In this document: positions 1 to 8,429 of the stretch, in pieces | How the letters are laid out: each line of letters opens with the position of its first letter | Numbering within the stretch: position 1 is the stretch's first letter | Source of the DNA: JBBQXK01 sp038251625 | GTDB taxonomy: Bacteria; Pseudomonadota; Alphaproteobacteria; Rhodobacterales; Rhodobacteraceae | NCBI GenBank assembly: GCA_038251625.1 | Contig: JBBSBE010000007.1 | Span: 1-64,000, forward strand | Reading direction: 5' to 3' | Length of the DNA: 64,000 nt | Notes under the pieces: generated by a model | The model's input: only the letters and a program-made list of their open reading frames with translations | The model's database searches: none | Told to the model about the DNA's origin: nothing | Translations under genes and position numbers: made by a program

Positions 1-707
1 CGAAAGGCCATGTCGCGGGGATAGGGGGCGTCGATGGTGATTTCCTGCACCACCCGGCCCGGACGGGGGGCCATCACCACGATGCGGTCCGACAGGAAGA
101 CGGATTCAAACACCGAATGGGTGACAAAGACCACCGTGCAGCCGATCCGGGCCTTCAGTGCCAGAAGATCGTCGTTCAGCTTCTGGCGCGTGATTTCGTC
201 CAGTGCTGCAAAGGGTTCGTCCATCAGGATCACGCGCGGGTTGGTCACCATCGCGCGGGCGATGGAGACGCGCATCTTCATTCCGCCCGACAATTCGCGC
301 GGATAGGATTCGCCAAAATTCTCCAGCCCCACAAGCCGCAGCGCCTCTTCCACCTGCGGACGGACGGAGGCAAACCCCTGCCCCCGCAGGCGGAACGGCA
401 GCCACACGTTCTGCGCCACGGTGGCCCAGGGCATCAGTGTGGGTTCCTGAAACACCATGCCCAGATCCCCGGCGCGCGTCCCGCCTTCCCAGACGATCCT
501 GCCCGCCGTTGGCGGCATCAGGCCCGAGATCAGGCGAAGGGCCGTGGATTTGCCGCAACCCGACGGCCCGAGCAGCGAGATGAAATCGCCCTCGTTCACC
601 GACAGGTTCATCCGCCGCAGCGCATGCACGCCGCCCGAGAACGTCTTGTCCACGCCCTGCATATCCAGAACGCGGGGCCGCTGGCCCATGGGAAGCGTGT
701 CTCGCAT
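1..707 (-). CDS. ABC transporter ATPase, NitT/TauT (SsuB-like) type, 3' end cut by window
   Basis: This is the ATP-hydrolysing subunit of an importer, acting at the inner face of the cytoplasmic membrane. The reading frame starts at ATG 707, with a purine-rich AGGGCG a few bases upstream, and runs off the left edge after about 235 residues, so the last part is missing. Walker A (GPSGCGKST) lies at residues 47-55, the signature LSGGM at 139-143 and Walker B (LMDEP) near 161-165. An H-loop His follows in VFVTH. This pattern matches the nitrate/sulfonate/taurine ATPase group. It follows the binding-protein gene by 47 bases in the same direction, so the two are probably one operon, with the permease beyond the edge. 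The substrate cannot be told from the sequence. Confidence 0.9.
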   Translation of the reverse strand, partial: MRDTLPMGQRPRVLDMQGVDKTFSGGVHALRRMNLSVNEGDFISLLGPSGCGKSTALRLISGLMPPTAGRIVWEGGTRAGDLGMVFQEPTLMPWATVAQNVWLPFRLRGQGFASVRPQVEEALRLVGLENFGESYPRELSGGMKMRVSIARAMVTNPRVILMDEPFAALDEITRQKLNDDLLALKARIGCTVVFVTHSVFESVFLSDRIVVMAPRPGRVVQEITIDAPYPRDMAF

Positions 708-754
708 GTTCGCCCTGTGGCGCGAGGCGGGCCACCATGGGCCCGCCCGGCACC

Positions 755-1762
755 TTACTTCTTGAGGTCCATCCCGACGCCCGTGCCCACGAATTCCGTG
801 GTGAAGGCCTTGGTATAGTCGATGTCGCCCGAAACGACCCCGGCCACCACCATCTTGTCGAAGAAATCCTTGACCTTGGCATCGGTCATCACGCCGATCC
901 CCTTGTCCAGTGCATCACCCGAATCCACGATGCCCGCCTCTTTCATCTTTTCGATGGCATAGGCGACGGCCTCATCGGTCATGTCGGGATTGTCTTTCTG
1001 GATCATGGCGTTGGCGGCGGCATTGTCGCCGTAAAGGTAGGTGTACCAGCCCTTGATCGACCCATCGACGAAGCATTTCACCTGTTCGGGCTTTGATGCC
1101 ACCGTATCGGCCATCGTCTCGATCAGCGTCGAATAGGTGGAATAGCCTGCATCTGCGATCAGCCAGACATCGGGCTCGAACCCGCCGACGCGCGCAACCT
1201 CGAACGGTTCGGACGACAGATACCCCTGCATCGCGCTGTTCTCATCCGCGATGAAGGGCGCTGCGTTGAAGGTATAGGGCACGCGCTGCTCGGCGGTGAA
1301 GCCGTAGCTGTTGATCATCCACTGATAGAAGCTTGCAAAGCCCGCATCGCCGATAAAGATCGTGGGCAGCTTCTTGATATCCTCGAAGGTGGATGCCTTG
1401 CCCGGATGGGTCAGCAACACCTGCGGTTCCTTCTGGAAAGCGGCCGCTACGGCGACCACGGGGATCCCTTCCTGCACCGCCGAGAACGCCTCGAGCAGGT
1501 TGCCGCCCATATGGTAATCCACCTTGCCCGCGATCATCAGCGCGCGGTTGTTCACCTGCGGCCCACCCGGCTGGATCGTCACGTCCAACCCGCAAGCAGC
1601 ATAGGTGCCATCGGCGACCGACTGGTAGAACCCGCCATGTTCGGCCTGTGCCAGCCAGTTCGTGCCGAACACCACCTTGGCATTTTCGGCGGCGGCAGCG
1701 GTGGACAGCGCCAGCGTTGCGGCGAGTGAGAGGCAGGCGGCGGATGTAACGGTCTTGGGCAT
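755..1762 (-). CDS. ABC transporter substrate-binding protein, NMT1/SsuA-like
   Basis: This is a periplasmic binding protein of 335 residues that should capture the substrate for the importer whose ATPase lies just downstream. A typical signal peptide with an Ala-rich h-region ends near residue 25 (AAAA before ENAKV). The mature start, with GTNWLAQAEHGGFYQ, is characteristic of the NMT1/THI5-like family, which binds nitrate, sulfonates, or pyrimidine and thiamine precursors. The gene is divergent from a RidA-family gene across 244 bases. A purine or pyrimidine breakdown compound is a possible ligand, but that rests only on the RidA neighbour. The family is clear and the ligand is not. Confidence 0.88.
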   Translation of the reverse strand: MPKTVTSAACLSLAATLALSTAAAAENAKVVFGTNWLAQAEHGGFYQSVADGTYAACGLDVTIQPGGPQVNNRALMIAGKVDYHMGGNLLEAFSAVQEGIPVVAVAAAFQKEPQVLLTHPGKASTFEDIKKLPTIFIGDAGFASFYQWMINSYGFTAEQRVPYTFNAAPFIADENSAMQGYLSSEPFEVARVGGFEPDVWLIADAGYSTYSTLIETMADTVASKPEQVKCFVDGSIKGWYTYLYGDNAAANAMIQKDNPDMTDEAVAYAIEKMKEAGIVDSGDALDKGIGVMTDAKVKDFFDKMVVAGVVSGDIDYTKAFTTEFVGTGVGMDLKK

Positions 1763-1925
1763 GCGGGTTCTCCCGTGGGGGTGATCGATTCTCTGCGCTC
1801 CAGCCTAGAGCGTCGGCGCCTGCGGGCGAGGGGCGCCGCGGCCACGGGTGGCCAATGCACGGAAAAATGCCGAAAGGGCGGGCGCGGGAGGCTCGTTTTT
1901 GCCTGCTTTTTGTGCAAACACGGTG

Positions 1926-1954
1926 GATGAAGGTTCGATCTGCCTGCCTTCATC
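1926..1954. promoter_or_regulatory. 8-bp inverted repeat upstream of the RidA gene
   Basis: GATGAAGG (1926-1933) and its exact reverse complement CCTTCATC (1947-1954) are separated by 13 bases. They lie in the divergent spacer between the binding-protein gene and the RidA gene, about 50 bases before the RidA start. This could be an operator or a weak RNA hairpin. No promoter elements could be fixed with confidence. Confidence 0.3.
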
Positions 1955-2006
1955 GCAACCAAGGCGATACTGGCGGCAGGCTGCACGCAATGACCGGAGG
2001 TTTCTG

Positions 2007-2396
2007 ATGAAGATGCTTGCGCCGCAAACGATCAGCCCGCCCTTCGCGCGCTATGCCCATGGGGTAGAGGTGCCGGCGGGGGCGCGGCTGGTGGTGACCT
2101 CGGGGCAACTGGCGCTTTTGCCCGATGGCACGGTGCCCGAAGGGGCAGAGGCGCAGGCGCGGCTCTGCCTTGCAAGCTGCGCGGCGATCCTGGCCGAGGC
2201 GGGGATGGGACCGGCCGATGTGATCCGCATCAACGCCTTTGTCACCGACCGGGCGCATATGGCGGGCTACATGACGGCGCGGGATGCCTGGCTTGCCGGG
2301 GTCGCGCGCCTGCCATCCTCGACGCTGGTGATCGTATCAGGCTTCACCCGCCCCGAATTTCTGGTGGAGGTCGAGGTGACGGCGGCGGCGGTCTGA
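2007..2396 (+). CDS. RidA family (YjgF/YER057c/UK114) protein
   Basis: This small cytosolic protein of 129 residues belongs to the RidA family, whose members hydrolyse reactive enamine/imine intermediates or act in pyrimidine and amine catabolism (RutC-like). ATG 2007 is preferred over an upstream in-frame start because GGAGG (1996-2000) sits six bases before it, and the protein then begins with the usual family N-terminus. The family core is visible as VVTSGQLALLPDG near the start and DVIRINAFVTD in the middle. The highly conserved late Arg is present in the SGFTRPEFLVEVEV stretch. It is divergent from the NMT1-type transporter, which suggests a shared catabolic role. Its exact substrate is unknown. 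Confidence 0.85.
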   Translation: MKMLAPQTISPPFARYAHGVEVPAGARLVVTSGQLALLPDGTVPEGAEAQARLCLASCAAILAEAGMGPADVIRINAFVTDRAHMAGYMTARDAWLAGVARLPSSTLVIVSGFTRPEFLVEVEVTAAAV

Positions 2397-2418
2397 CACC
2401 GCCGCCGGTCCCATCGGG

Positions 2419-3789
2419 TCAAAGCGCCACCCGGCGCCCTTCGCTGCGCAGGCCCGACAACTCCTCTGCCACCAGGAACGCCAGCTCCAGCGACTGGCTG
2501 GCATTGAGGCGCGGGTCGCAGGCGGTGTGGTAGCGGCTGGACAGATCCTCATCCGTCACCGCGCGCAGGCCGCCGGTGCATTCCGTCACATCCTTGCCTG
2601 TCATCTCGAAATGCACGCCACCGGGGATCGTGCCTTCCGCCTTGTGGATGGCAAAGAATTCGCGCACCTCGCGCAGCACGCTTTCAAAGGGCCGGGTCTT
2701 GTAGCCCGAGGCCGCCTTGATCGTGTTGCCGTGCATCGGATCGCAGGACCACAAAACCTTGGCCCCTTCCTGCTGCACCGCGCGGATCAGGCGCGGCAGG
2801 TTCTCGCCCACCTTGCCCGCCCCGAAGCGCGCGATCAGCGTCAGGCGACCGGGCTCGTTCTCGGGGTTCAGCTTGGCCATCAGCACCTTCAGATCCTCGA
2901 CCGTGGTCGAAGGCCCGCATTTCAGCCCGATGGGATTGAGCACACCCCTGGCAAACTCCACATGCGCGCCGTCCGGCTGCCGCGTGCGGTCGCCGATCCA
3001 GATCATGTGGCCCGAACCCGCAACCGGCTGGCCCGAAATGCTGTCGATCCGGCAGAGCGCCTCTTCATATTCCAGAAGCAGCGCCTCGTGGCTGGTATAG
3101 AACTCGACCGTCGACAGCATGTGCGCGGTATCGGCGTTCACGCCCGCGGCAGTCATGAAATCCAGCGCGTCCGAGATGCGGTTCGAGATGTCGCGGTAGC
3201 GTTCCGCCTTGTCATGCTCGGCAAAGCCGAGCGTCCAGGAATGCACGCGGTGTATATCGGCGAAACCGCCCGTGGAAAACGCGCGCAGAAGGTTCAGGCT
3301 GGCGGCGGCTTGGGTATAGGCCTGCAACATCCGCGCGGGATCGGGCTGGCGCGCCTCCATCGTCGGCTCGAAACCGTTGATGATATCGCCGCGATAGGAC
3401 GGGTATTCCACGCCGCCGATCATTTCCGTGGGGGCAGAGCGGGGCTTGGCGAACTGCCCCGCCATCCGGCCCACTTTCACCACCGGCACCTTGGCGCCAT
3501 AGGTCAGCACCACCGCCATCTGCAGCATCACGCGAAACGTATCGCGGATGTTGTCAGCGCTGAATTCGGCAAAGCTTTCGGCGCAGTCGCCGCCCTGCAG
3601 AAGGAATGCGCGGCCCTCGGCGGCCTCGGCCAGATGCTTCTTCAGCCGCCGCGCCTCGCCCGCAAAGACGAGGGGGGGATACTTCGCCAGTTGGGCCTCG
3701 GCCATCGACAGCGCGGCTGCATCGGAATAGTCCGGCATCTGCACCCGTGGCTTTGCGCGCCAATCGCTCTTTTTCCAACCCTTGGTCAT
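2419..3789 (-). CDS. aroG: 3-deoxy-7-phosphoheptulonate synthase, class II
   Basis: The enzyme condenses phosphoenolpyruvate with erythrose 4-phosphate to DAHP, the first step of the shikimate pathway to aromatic amino acids. The protein has 456 residues, the usual length of the class II (plant and mycobacterial type) enzyme. Its opening with WKKSDWR and the metal-binding GGDCAESF (residues 66-73) are typical. Further family blocks are HMIWIGDRTRQ, PIGLKCGPS and WSCDPMHGNT. The gene is transcribed alone, convergent with the RidA gene (22 bases apart) and divergent from the GlxA-type regulator. No attenuator or leader peptide was found in the 146-base upstream spacer. Confidence 0.97.
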   Translation of the reverse strand: MTKGWKKSDWRAKPRVQMPDYSDAAALSMAEAQLAKYPPLVFAGEARRLKKHLAEAAEGRAFLLQGGDCAESFAEFSADNIRDTFRVMLQMAVVLTYGAKVPVVKVGRMAGQFAKPRSAPTEMIGGVEYPSYRGDIINGFEPTMEARQPDPARMLQAYTQAAASLNLLRAFSTGGFADIHRVHSWTLGFAEHDKAERYRDISNRISDALDFMTAAGVNADTAHMLSTVEFYTSHEALLLEYEEALCRIDSISGQPVAGSGHMIWIGDRTRQPDGAHVEFARGVLNPIGLKCGPSTTVEDLKVLMAKLNPENEPGRLTLIARFGAGKVGENLPRLIRAVQQEGAKVLWSCDPMHGNTIKAASGYKTRPFESVLREVREFFAIHKAEGTIPGGVHFEMTGKDVTECTGGLRAVTDEDLSSRYHTACDPRLNASQSLELAFLVAEELSGLRSEGRRVAL

Positions 3790-3935
3790 CGGGCAACCCT
3801 CCGTCCCTCTTTGATGGGGCGCTCTATAGGCGCTATCGGGCGCCTCTGCAAAGGGCTTCCATGGTGATGGCCCTTGTGGCGGCAGGCGATTCCTGTTTCC
3901 CTGCCGCCCGAATACGACACTTGCAGGTCGCCCCT

Positions 3936-4958
3936 ATGTCCTCCGCACCGCGTAAAGCCACTCTGGTGGTGAAATCGGCCGCACCGAAGCGGTTCGTCTT
4001 TCTGCTGCTCGATCGCTTCACGATGCTCAGCTTCGCCAGCGCGATCGAGCCTTTGCGGATCGCAAACCGTGTGGCCGGGCAATCGCTTTACACCTGGGCG
4101 TTGGCGGGCGAGGCGGGGGCCGAAGGTGCGGTGACCTGTTCCAACGGCACGGCCTTCCGGCTGGACCTCGGGCTGGACGAGATTGACCGCGAGGATACCA
4201 TTCTGGTCTGCGGCGGGATCGACGTGCAGAAGGCCACGACCAAACCGATCATCGGCTGGTTGCGGCGCGAGGCACGGCGCGGCGTGGCGATGGGGGGCTT
4301 GTGTACCGGGGCCCATGCGCTGGCAAAGGCGGGGCTTCTGGACGGCAAGAAAGCCACGATACATTGGGAGAATCAGGACGGTTTTCTGGAAGAATTCGAG
4401 GCTGTGAAGCTGACGAAATCGGTGTTCGTGATCGACGGCAACAGGATGTCCACCGCAGGGGGCACCGCGTCGCTGGATCTGATGCTGAAGATCATCGCGG
4501 GCGACCATGGCGAAGATATCGCCAACACCGTGGCCGACCAGTTGATCTATTCCGCCATCCGCACCGATCAGGACACGCAGCGCCTGTCGATCCCCACCCG
4601 CATCGGCGTGCGGCATCCAAAGCTGAGCCAGGTCATCCAGATGATGGAAGCCGCCATCGAGGAACCGATCAGCCCGTCGGAACTGGCCGAGGATGTGGGG
4701 ATGAGCACGCGGCAACTGGAGCGTCTGTTCCGCCGCTACCTGAACCGCAGCCCCAAGCGTTACTACATGGAACTCAGGCTGCAAAAGGCGCGCAACCTCC
4801 TGATGCAGACGGATATGAGCGTGATCAATGTGGCGCTGGCCTGCGGGTTCGCCAGCCCGTCGCATTTCTCCAAATGCTACCGCGCGCACTACGAGACGAC
4901 ACCCTATCGCGAACGGGGAACGCACGGGGCGCCAGCGGTGCCCCGGCTGTCGATCTGA
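3936..4958 (+). CDS. GlxA-type transcriptional regulator (DJ-1/PfpI domain plus AraC HTH)
   Basis: This predicted DNA-binding regulator has 340 residues when started at ATG 3936, which removes a long unlikely N-terminal extension. The first half is a DJ-1/PfpI-like amidotransferase fold with a nucleophile-elbow-like Cys in GGLCTGAHALAKAG, probably a ligand-sensing domain. The last 110 residues form an AraC/XylS double helix-turn-helix (LAEDVGMSTRQLERLFRRY and VALACGFASPSHFSKCYRAHY). Relatives control glycine betaine, carnitine or arginine catabolism. It stands alone, divergent from the DAHP synthase gene, and no dedicated target operon is adjacent. The dimethylglycine-dehydrogenase-like gene 10 kb away is a conceivable but unproven target. 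Confidence 0.9.
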   Translation: MSSAPRKATLVVKSAAPKRFVFLLLDRFTMLSFASAIEPLRIANRVAGQSLYTWALAGEAGAEGAVTCSNGTAFRLDLGLDEIDREDTILVCGGIDVQKATTKPIIGWLRREARRGVAMGGLCTGAHALAKAGLLDGKKATIHWENQDGFLEEFEAVKLTKSVFVIDGNRMSTAGGTASLDLMLKIIAGDHGEDIANTVADQLIYSAIRTDQDTQRLSIPTRIGVRHPKLSQVIQMMEAAIEEPISPSELAEDVGMSTRQLERLFRRYLNRSPKRYYMELRLQKARNLLMQTDMSVINVALACGFASPSHFSKCYRAHYETTPYRERGTHGAPAVPRLSI

Positions 4959-5086
4959 AGCCCGGCAGCGGCGCCCGTGGCGTGCCGGGAACGCGTGGAC
5001 AGGTTAACGATCGGTAAAATTGAAAAGCCAACCGATTGAAATCATGTCTCTCTTATTTTGTCCACGCGTGCGACACGAGGAAAGGG

Positions 5087-6172
5087 CTAACCCTGCGTCA
5101 TCCGGAACGCCGTACCCTCCAGCACCGACAGGAACCAGATCGCGCCATCGCCGGCTTCCCGGATATCCCGCACACGCCCCGTTTCCGGCGTCTCGATCCG
5201 CGTCTCGGCATAGCCCGCGCCGGGGTCCAGGCGCGAGATCAGGCCGAACTTCAGGCTGCCGGTCAGCACATGCCCGCGCCAGTCCGCGAACATCCGCCCC
5301 GAATGGATCAGCAGACCCGACGGCGCGATCGAGGGGTCCCAGTAGTGTACGGGCTGTTCCAGCCCGCTCCTTGCCGTACCCTCGCCGATCTTTGATCCGT
5401 CATAATCGCGCCCGTAGGTGATGACCGGCCAGCCGTAATTCGCACCGGGCCGGATGCGGTTCAGCTCATCCCCGCCCCGCGCGCCATGCTCGATCGTCCA
5501 CAAGGCTCCGTCGCCATCCAGCGCCGCGCCCTGAATGTTGCGGTGGCCAAGGCTCACAAGCCCCGGCAGCGCGCCCGGAAGGCTGGGCGGGCGGGGCGAG
5601 CCGTCGGGGGCGAAGGCGATGACCTTGCCCTCGGGCCGCCCGGCATCCTGCGCCCGCGCGCCTTGCCCCCTGTCCCCGGTGGTCAGGTAGATCGTGCCGT
5701 CCCGCCCCTCCACGATGCGCGACCCGAAGTGCCGCCCGCCGCCGGTGGCGGGGCCAGCGTAAACCTCGCGCAGGTCGGTCAGGCGGCGGTCATCCGCCGC
5801 CAGACGCGCGGTCGCCAAAGCGGTCGCGGCACCCGAACCCCTGGCCACCGCATAGCTGAGCCAGAGGCGGTGCGAGCGCGCGAAATCGCGGGCGGCGTGG
5901 ATATCCAGAAGCCCCCCCTGCCCCACGGCCGCCACCTCGGGCAGGCCCGCGACGCGGCCAAGATCACCGCCATCCGGCGCAAAAAGCCTGAGCCGCCCCT
6001 CGCGTTCGGTGATCAGGAAGCGACCGTCCGGCAGGAAGGCCAGCGACCAGGGCTCGTCCAGGCCCGTCGCCATCGGGGCGATCCGCAGGCCCGTGGACGC
6101 GGCCACCTGCCGGGCAAAGATGGGGGCCGCCAGGGCGGATACGATCAGGACGCGTCGGGTAAGGCGGGGCAT
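5087..6172 (-). CDS. Exported PQQ-dependent sugar dehydrogenase (YliI/aldose sugar dehydrogenase family)
   Basis: This 361-residue beta-propeller enzyme probably oxidises aldoses in the periplasm with PQQ as cofactor. The N-terminus MPRLTRRVLIVSALAAP looks like a secretion signal with cleavage near residue 25. Family hallmarks are LDEPWSLAFLPDGRFLITER, GQGGLLDIHAARDF, HFGSRI, GHRNIQG, EHGARGGDELN and GANYGWPV. Its length fits the bacterial soluble aldose dehydrogenases rather than the longer Acinetobacter GdhB. It is divergent from the branched-chain-type binding protein across 165 bases. No PQQ biosynthesis genes are in the window, so use of PQQ made elsewhere in the genome is assumed. Confidence 0.88.
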   Translation of the reverse strand: MPRLTRRVLIVSALAAPIFARQVAASTGLRIAPMATGLDEPWSLAFLPDGRFLITEREGRLRLFAPDGGDLGRVAGLPEVAAVGQGGLLDIHAARDFARSHRLWLSYAVARGSGAATALATARLAADDRRLTDLREVYAGPATGGGRHFGSRIVEGRDGTIYLTTGDRGQGARAQDAGRPEGKVIAFAPDGSPRPPSLPGALPGLVSLGHRNIQGAALDGDGALWTIEHGARGGDELNRIRPGANYGWPVITYGRDYDGSKIGEGTARSGLEQPVHYWDPSIAPSGLLIHSGRMFADWRGHVLTGSLKFGLISRLDPGAGYAETRIETPETGRVRDIREAGDGAIWFLSVLEGTAFRMTQG

Positions 6173-6337
6173 GGCACTCTCCGGTCTGGATACCTGTGAA
6201 GGTGCGAACCGATCCGCGACAGGGCAACCGCCGGCCCGGTCACAACCCTGTCAGACGCGCCTCGCGAGAGTGCTTTCCTTTTTAAAGGCCACCGACTAGG
6301 TTTTGGGCAGGATTTCGATCCAACATGGGAGATCAGA

Positions 6338-7522
6338 ATGAAAAAACTGCTGCTTGCCTCTGCCGCCGTCGCGATGATCGCGGGCACCGCCGGGGCCGAA
6401 GATGTAAAACTGGGGATCCTGATCGGGTTCACCGGACCGATTGAATCGCTGGCGCCTGCTATGGCGGCGGCGGCGGAAATGGCGATGAAGGAAGTCAGCG
6501 ATTCCGGCAAGCTCTTGGGCGGTTCGACCGTCACGCCGGTCCGCGCGGATTCGACCTGCGGCGACAGCGCAGCGGGTACCGCTGCGGCAGAACGTTTGGT
6601 GACGTCGGACGCGGTCAAAGGCATCGTCGGCGGTGACTGTTCCGGCGTGACCGGCGCGGTGCTGCAGAACGTGGCGCGCCCGAACGGGATGGTGATGATC
6701 TCGCCCTCCGCCACGTCGCCCGCGCTGTCGACTGCCGAAGACGATGGCCTTTTCTTCCGCACGGCACCGTCCGATGCGCGCGAAGGTCAGGTGATGGCAG
6801 AGATCCTGATGGAAAAGGGCGTGAAGTCGATCGCGCTCACCTACACCAACAACGACTATGGCAAGGGTCTGGCCGAGGCGATCGCCGCGAACTACACCGC
6901 AGCCGGTGGCACCGTCACGATCAACGTCGCGCATGAGGACGGCAAGGCCGACTATTCCTCGGAAGTGGCCTCGCTTGCGGCGGCTGGCGGCGACGTGCTT
7001 GTGGTTGCGGGCTACCTTGACCAGGGCGGACGCCGGATCATTCAGGCGGCGTTGGATACCGGCGCGTTCGAGACCTTCGGTCTGCCCGGCGGCATGATCG
7101 GCGACTCGCTGCCCGAGGCAATCGGGGCGGGCCTGAACGGGTCTTACGGTCAGATCGCAGGGTCCGACAGCAACGGCGCCGAGATCTTTGAAGGCATGGC
7201 CAAGGCGGCGGGCTTTGACGGCACCTCTGCCTATTCGCCCGAAAGCTATGACGCGGCGGCGCTTTTTGCGCTTGCGATGCAGGCGGCGGGATCGTCCGAT
7301 CCGCGCGTCTACAAGGACAAGGTTCTTGAAGTGGCGAACGCACCCGGCGAAAAGATCATGCCCGGTGAGCTTGCCAAGGCGCTGGAACTGATCGCTGCTG
7401 GCACCGACATCGACTATGAGGGCGCCACGGCGGTGGAACTGATCGGGCCCGGCGAAAGCGCCGGTCGCTATCGCCAGATCGAAGTGCAGGACGGCAAGAA
7501 CGTGACCGTGGGCTTCCGTTGA
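6338..7522 (+). CDS. ABC transporter substrate-binding protein, branched-chain amino acid (LivJ) type
   Basis: This is a periplasmic binding protein of 394 residues with a clear signal peptide (cleavage near residue 20, after GTAGA). The type I periplasmic binding fold is recognisable from VKLGILIGFTGP, GGSTVTPVRADSTCGD, IVGGDCSGVTGAVLQ and NDYGKGLAEA. Two Cys residues (in STCGDS and GGDCSG) could form a disulfide. A GGGAG ribosome site precedes ATG 6338. It is the first gene of a six-kilobase liv-type operon and is followed by a strong hairpin before the ATPase gene. Leu/Ile/Val are one possibility, but relatives in this order also carry other amides or amino acids, so the ligand is open. 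Confidence 0.92.
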   Translation: MKKLLLASAAVAMIAGTAGAEDVKLGILIGFTGPIESLAPAMAAAAEMAMKEVSDSGKLLGGSTVTPVRADSTCGDSAAGTAAAERLVTSDAVKGIVGGDCSGVTGAVLQNVARPNGMVMISPSATSPALSTAEDDGLFFRTAPSDAREGQVMAEILMEKGVKSIALTYTNNDYGKGLAEAIAANYTAAGGTVTINVAHEDGKADYSSEVASLAAAGGDVLVVAGYLDQGGRRIIQAALDTGAFETFGLPGGMIGDSLPEAIGAGLNGSYGQIAGSDSNGAEIFEGMAKAAGFDGTSAYSPESYDAAALFALAMQAAGSSDPRVYKDKVLEVANAPGEKIMPGELAKALELIAAGTDIDYEGATAVELIGPGESAGRYRQIEVQDGKNVTVGFR

Positions 7523-7549
7523 TCGCACCGGACGCTTGACGCAATAGGC

Positions 7550-7573
7550 GGCTCGGGGGTTGCCCCCCGGGCC
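7550..7573 (+). promoter_or_regulatory. Strong intra-operon hairpin between binding protein and LivG genes
   Basis: GGCTCGGGGG (7550-7559) pairs with CCCCCGGGCC (7564-7573) over ten base pairs with one G-T wobble and a four-base loop. GTTT follows rather than a long T run. It sits 27 bases after the binding-protein stop. Such structures commonly protect the upstream mRNA or cause partial termination, giving more binding protein than membrane subunits. Confidence 0.6.
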
Positions 7574-7643
7574 GTTTGCAATGATAAGCCCGGCCCGCGC
7601 CAGCATGGCGAAAGGGCGACCGGGCACCCCGGAGGGGACGCGC

Positions 7644-8429
7644 ATGATCACCGTGCAGGACCTGCACAAGCATTTCGGCGGCTTCCGTGCGGTGGACGGG
7701 GCCTCGCTGACGATCGGCGAAGGGTCGATCACCGGGCTGATCGGCCCGAACGGCGCGGGCAAGACCACCCTTTTCAACGTGATCGCGGGCCGTCTGCCGC
7801 CCACCTCTGGCCGGGTGACGATGGCGGGCGAGGATATCACCGGCCTGCCGCCGCATGATCTTTTCCACAAGGGCCTGCTGCGCACCTTCCAGATTGCGCA
7901 TGAATTCGGGTCGATGACGGTGCGGGAAAACCTGATGATGGTTCCCGCGCATCAAGCGGGCGAAACCTTGTGGAACGCGTGGTTCCGTCGTGGCGCCGTG
8001 GCCGCCGAGGAACGCCGCATCCGCGACCGGGCCGACGAGGTGCTGGAATTTCTGACCATCAGCCATCTTGCCGACCAGCGGGCGAGCCAGATCTCGGGCG
8101 GGCAAAAGAAGCTGCTGGAACTGGGCCGCACGATGATGGTGGATGCCAAGGTGGTGTTTCTCGACGAGGTGGGCGCGGGGGTGAACCGCACGCTTCTGAA
8201 CACCATCGGCGACGCGATCATCCGCCTGAACCAGGAGCGCGGCTATACATTCTGCGTGATCGAGCACGACATGGATTTCATCGCCCGCCTTTGCGACCCG
8301 GTGATCGTGATGGCCGAGGGCCATGTGCTGGCCCAAGGCACCGTGGCCGAGGTCAAGGCAGACGAGCGGGTGATCGAGGCCTATCTGGGGACCGGCCTCA
8401 AGAACAAGGTCAAGGAGGGGGCGGCGTGA
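7644..8429 (+). CDS. livG: Branched-chain amino acid-type ABC transporter ATPase, LivG
   Basis: One of the two ATPases of the liv-type importer, 261 residues. Walker A GPNGAGKT is at residues 34-41, and the signature is SGGQKKLLELGR. Walker B reads VVFLDEVGAGV, with Val where most ATPases have Pro, a variation also known in LivG relatives. The H-loop is CVIEHDMDF. The long insert after Walker A and the C-terminal YLGTG tail distinguish LivG from LivF. ATG 7644 was chosen because GGAGGGG (7631-7637) lies at ideal distance; an in-frame ATG 39 bases upstream lacks such a site. Its stop overlaps the next gene's GTG by four bases. Confidence 0.95.
   Translation: MITVQDLHKHFGGFRAVDGASLTIGEGSITGLIGPNGAGKTTLFNVIAGRLPPTSGRVTMAGEDITGLPPHDLFHKGLLRTFQIAHEFGSMTVRENLMMVPAHQAGETLWNAWFRRGAVAAEERRIRDRADEVLEFLTISHLADQRASQISGGQKKLLELGRTMMVDAKVVFLDEVGAGVNRTLLNTIGDAIIRLNQERGYTFCVIEHDMDFIARLCDPVIVMAEGHVLAQGTVAEVKADERVIEAYLGTGLKNKVKEGAA

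Noticed and set aside
106..882. Long minus-strand frame overlapping the ABC ATPase
   Set aside because: It is out of frame with the recognisable Walker motifs and crosses the end of the binding-protein gene; the ATPase reads in another frame.
6271..6300. CCTTTTTAAAGG and nearby T-rich bases as promoter of the liv operon
   Set aside because: A short palindrome, but no -35/-10 pair of acceptable match and spacing.
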